From an uncultured Aquificaceae bacterium (GTDB taxonomy: Bacteria; Aquificota; Aquificia; Aquificales; Aquificaceae), in assembly GCA_938002625.1 (NCBI GenBank), contig CALLAD010000041.1, forward strand, positions 1 through 7,722: 7,722 nt of DNA, read 5' to 3'. Positions 6,455 to 7,722 of this stretch are shown here, piece after piece. A model generated the notes under the pieces. It ran no database searches. It had not been told where the DNA came from and worked only from the letters and a program-made list of their open reading frames with translations. A program made the position numbers and the translations under genes. The first letter of the stretch is position 1; the number at the start of each line of letters is the position of its first letter.

Positions 6455-7704
6455 GGCTTTTCCTCCTCCTTAGAAACAGAGGTGATAAATACGTTTATTA
6501 CTCTATTACCTTCCATCTTATCTACTACAAATTTAAATCCATCGTATATAAAATAATCACCTTCTTGGGGTACTTTGGAAAGCATGAACATTACAAAGCC
6601 ACCAATCGTGTCGTATTCATAGTCTTCGGGTAAGCTAAAGCCTATTTCTTTTGCAACCCTTTCTATATCAACCCATCCACTTACCACGTAGGCACCCTTA
6701 GAAATTTTAACTATATCTTCTTCCCAGTTTTCCCTTACTTTTCCAAAAATATATTCCATCACATCGTAAAGGCTTACAATTCCAGAAAGTTCCCCATGTT
6801 CTCCAATTACCAAAGCTATTTGTGTGCCTTTTTCCTTCATTTCCCTTATAAGATCCTTTAAGTTTAGAAGCTCTGGAACAAAAAGAGCTTCTCTTTTAAA
6901 ATCTCCAAGCTTTTTTCTTAGGTTCTCTTTTGTAGGTACCAAATCCTTTACGTACAATATGCCAACTACTTGATCAGGACTTTTGGAGTACAAGGGTATT
7001 TTACTATGCTTTTTCTCAATTATCTCTTCAAGGGCTTCTTCTAAGGTTATATCCTCGGGAAGCATAAAAATATCTGGCTTTGGAGTCATAATTTCCCTCA
7101 CGGTAATTTCCTCTAAGTGTATGGCTCTCTCTACGGGCTCCACTTCTTTTCTTTCAAAGCAACCCATAAATATTCCAAGCTCCAAAAGCTCCAAAAAGGA
7201 TTCCCTTGCTTCCTTTTTAACTTCTTCCACCTTTATCATCTCCACAAGCTTGTTTACTGGTAGAGTTAAAATTCTTCTAAAGGGATACATAAGCTTGTAA
7301 ACTAAAATAAAGGGTACGTAATAAATGGGAGCAAGCTTAGTGGTGAAGGGTAGCACCACATTCTTTGGGATAACTTCCCCAAAAACAAATATGAGAAAAC
7401 TGGAAAATATTACTGCTAAGCCTGCACCTTCTGGGCCAAAAGTATTTACAAAAAGCGTAGTACCATAAGAAGATATGAGAATGTTAACAAGCTCGTTGCC
7501 AAGAAGTATAGTAAGCAAAACTTCCCTTGGCTTGGAAAGTAAGTTAAGTAAAGCTAAGTATATGCGCTTCTTTTCTTTAAGCTTTAGTATATACTTATTG
7601 GCTCCAAAAAATACCACCTCGGAAGAACTAAAAAAGCCAGAAAGGAAAAGCAAAAATACGAAAATTAATACCTCAGTATATATTGCATGAGACGAAGCGT
7701 CCAT
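6451..7704 (-). CDS. CNNM/CorC-type membrane protein (DUF21 + CBS pair + CorC_HlyC domain)
   Basis: A 417-residue inner-membrane protein of the family linked to Mg2+ (and Co2+) efflux and tolerance, often annotated as hemolysin C/CorC. Domains in order are: an N-terminal DUF21/CNNM membrane domain (about 8-150) with SGFFSSSEV (22-30), LLGNELVN (67-74) and FGEVIPK (108-114); a CBS pair (about 200-325) starting VREIMTPKPD with HSKIPLY in CBS1 and SGIVSLYDVMEYIFG in CBS2; and the C-terminal CorC_HlyC domain (about 335-410) with VSGWVDIERV and DYEYDTIGGF. CBS pairs in this family bind adenine nucleotides with Mg2+, so it may sense ATP-Mg. The ATG at 7704 is well supported by AAGGAGGT (7720-7713), 8 bases upstream. 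It is the first gene seen of a coupled operon with rpoN and the peptidase. The operon promoter lies beyond the window. Magnesium transport is a family-level inference. Confidence 0.92.
   Translation of the reverse strand: MDASSHAIYTEVLIFVFLLFLSGFFSSSEVVFFGANKYILKLKEKKRIYLALLNLLSKPREVLLTILLGNELVNILISSYGTTLFVNTFGPEGAGLAVIFSSFLIFVFGEVIPKNVVLPFTTKLAPIYYVPFILVYKLMYPFRRILTLPVNKLVEMIKVEEVKKEARESFLELLELGIFMGCFERKEVEPVERAIHLEEITVREIMTPKPDIFMLPEDITLEEALEEIIEKKHSKIPLYSKSPDQVVGILYVKDLVPTKENLRKKLGDFKREALFVPELLNLKDLIREMKEKGTQIALVIGEHGELSGIVSLYDVMEYIFGKVRENWEEDIVKISKGAYVVSGWVDIERVAKEIGFSLPEDYEYDTIGGFVMFMLSKVPQEGDYFIYDGFKFVVDKMEGNRVINVFITSVSKEEEKP
6461..6470 (-). promoter_or_regulatory. Strong Shine-Dalgarno fixing the TTG start of rpoN
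   Basis: AGGAGGAGGA (minus strand, 6470-6461) ends 6 bases before the TTG at 6454. It lies in the last codons of the upstream CNNM/CorC gene. Such a strong site would offset the weak start codon and supports coupled translation. Confidence 0.75.
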
Positions 7705-7712
7705 CCACCGTT

Positions 7713-7720
7713 ACCTCCTT
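7713..7720 (-). promoter_or_regulatory. Ribosome binding site of the CNNM/CorC gene
   Basis: AAGGAGGT on the minus strand, 8 bases before the ATG at 7704, is a nearly ideal anti-16S match and fixes this start. The TAA overlapping its 5' side (7722-7720) could be the stop of a gene outside the window, but that cannot be checked here. Confidence 0.75.
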
Positions 7721-7722
7721 TA

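Noticed and set aside
6983..7690. Plus-strand open frames across the CNNM/CorC gene.
   Set aside because: Ser/Ile/Leu-rich translations are the reverse of Glu/Lys-rich coding on the minus strand; no support for real genes.

Overview
The window looks like a compact, gene-dense chromosome segment of a thermophilic, chemolithotrophic bacterium, most likely in the Aquificota (Aquifex/Hydrogenobacter/Thermocrinis-like). The reasons are the A+T-leaning coding sequence, Lys/Glu/Ile-rich proteins with frequent ATA, AGA and AGG codons, an unusually short sigma-54, tRNA without an encoded CCA, start-stop overlaps between neighbours, and paired ctaA-ctaB genes. The assignment is an inference from style and gene content and was not tested by any search.

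Left half, plus strand (1-3530): the 3' end of galU (UTP-glucose-1-phosphate uridylyltransferase), then a tight three-gene unit. It holds ctaA (heme A synthase), ctaB (heme O synthase / protoheme farnesyltransferase) and a 12-helix membrane protein of the heme-copper oxidase subunit I superfamily. ctaA and ctaB overlap by 7 bases, and ctaB is followed after one base by the oxidase-like gene. CtaB makes heme O, CtaA converts it to heme A, and the third protein is a plausible heme carrier or user. The oxidase-like protein keeps the expected heme-binding histidines but lacks the His-His pair that binds CuB, and CtaA carries Asp where its fourth heme-ligand His is expected. This is the most unusual part of the window.

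Right half, minus strand (7704 down to 3499): a translationally coupled operon of a CNNM/CorC-type membrane protein, rpoN (sigma-54, TTG start) and an M24B Xaa-Pro peptidase, joined by 4-base start-stop overlaps. Next comes a near-consensus sigma-70 promoter, whose -35 lies in the 3' end of the peptidase gene. It drives an initiator tRNA-fMet gene, followed only about 10 bases later by mtnC, the methionine-salvage enolase-phosphatase. The tRNA and mtnC are probably one transcript, which would join initiator tRNA to methionine recycling.

The two halves converge: mtnC and the oxidase-like gene overlap tail to tail by 32 bases with no recognisable terminator between them. There is no gene-free stretch of even 100 bases, and I saw no CRISPR, insertion sequence or transposon signature.
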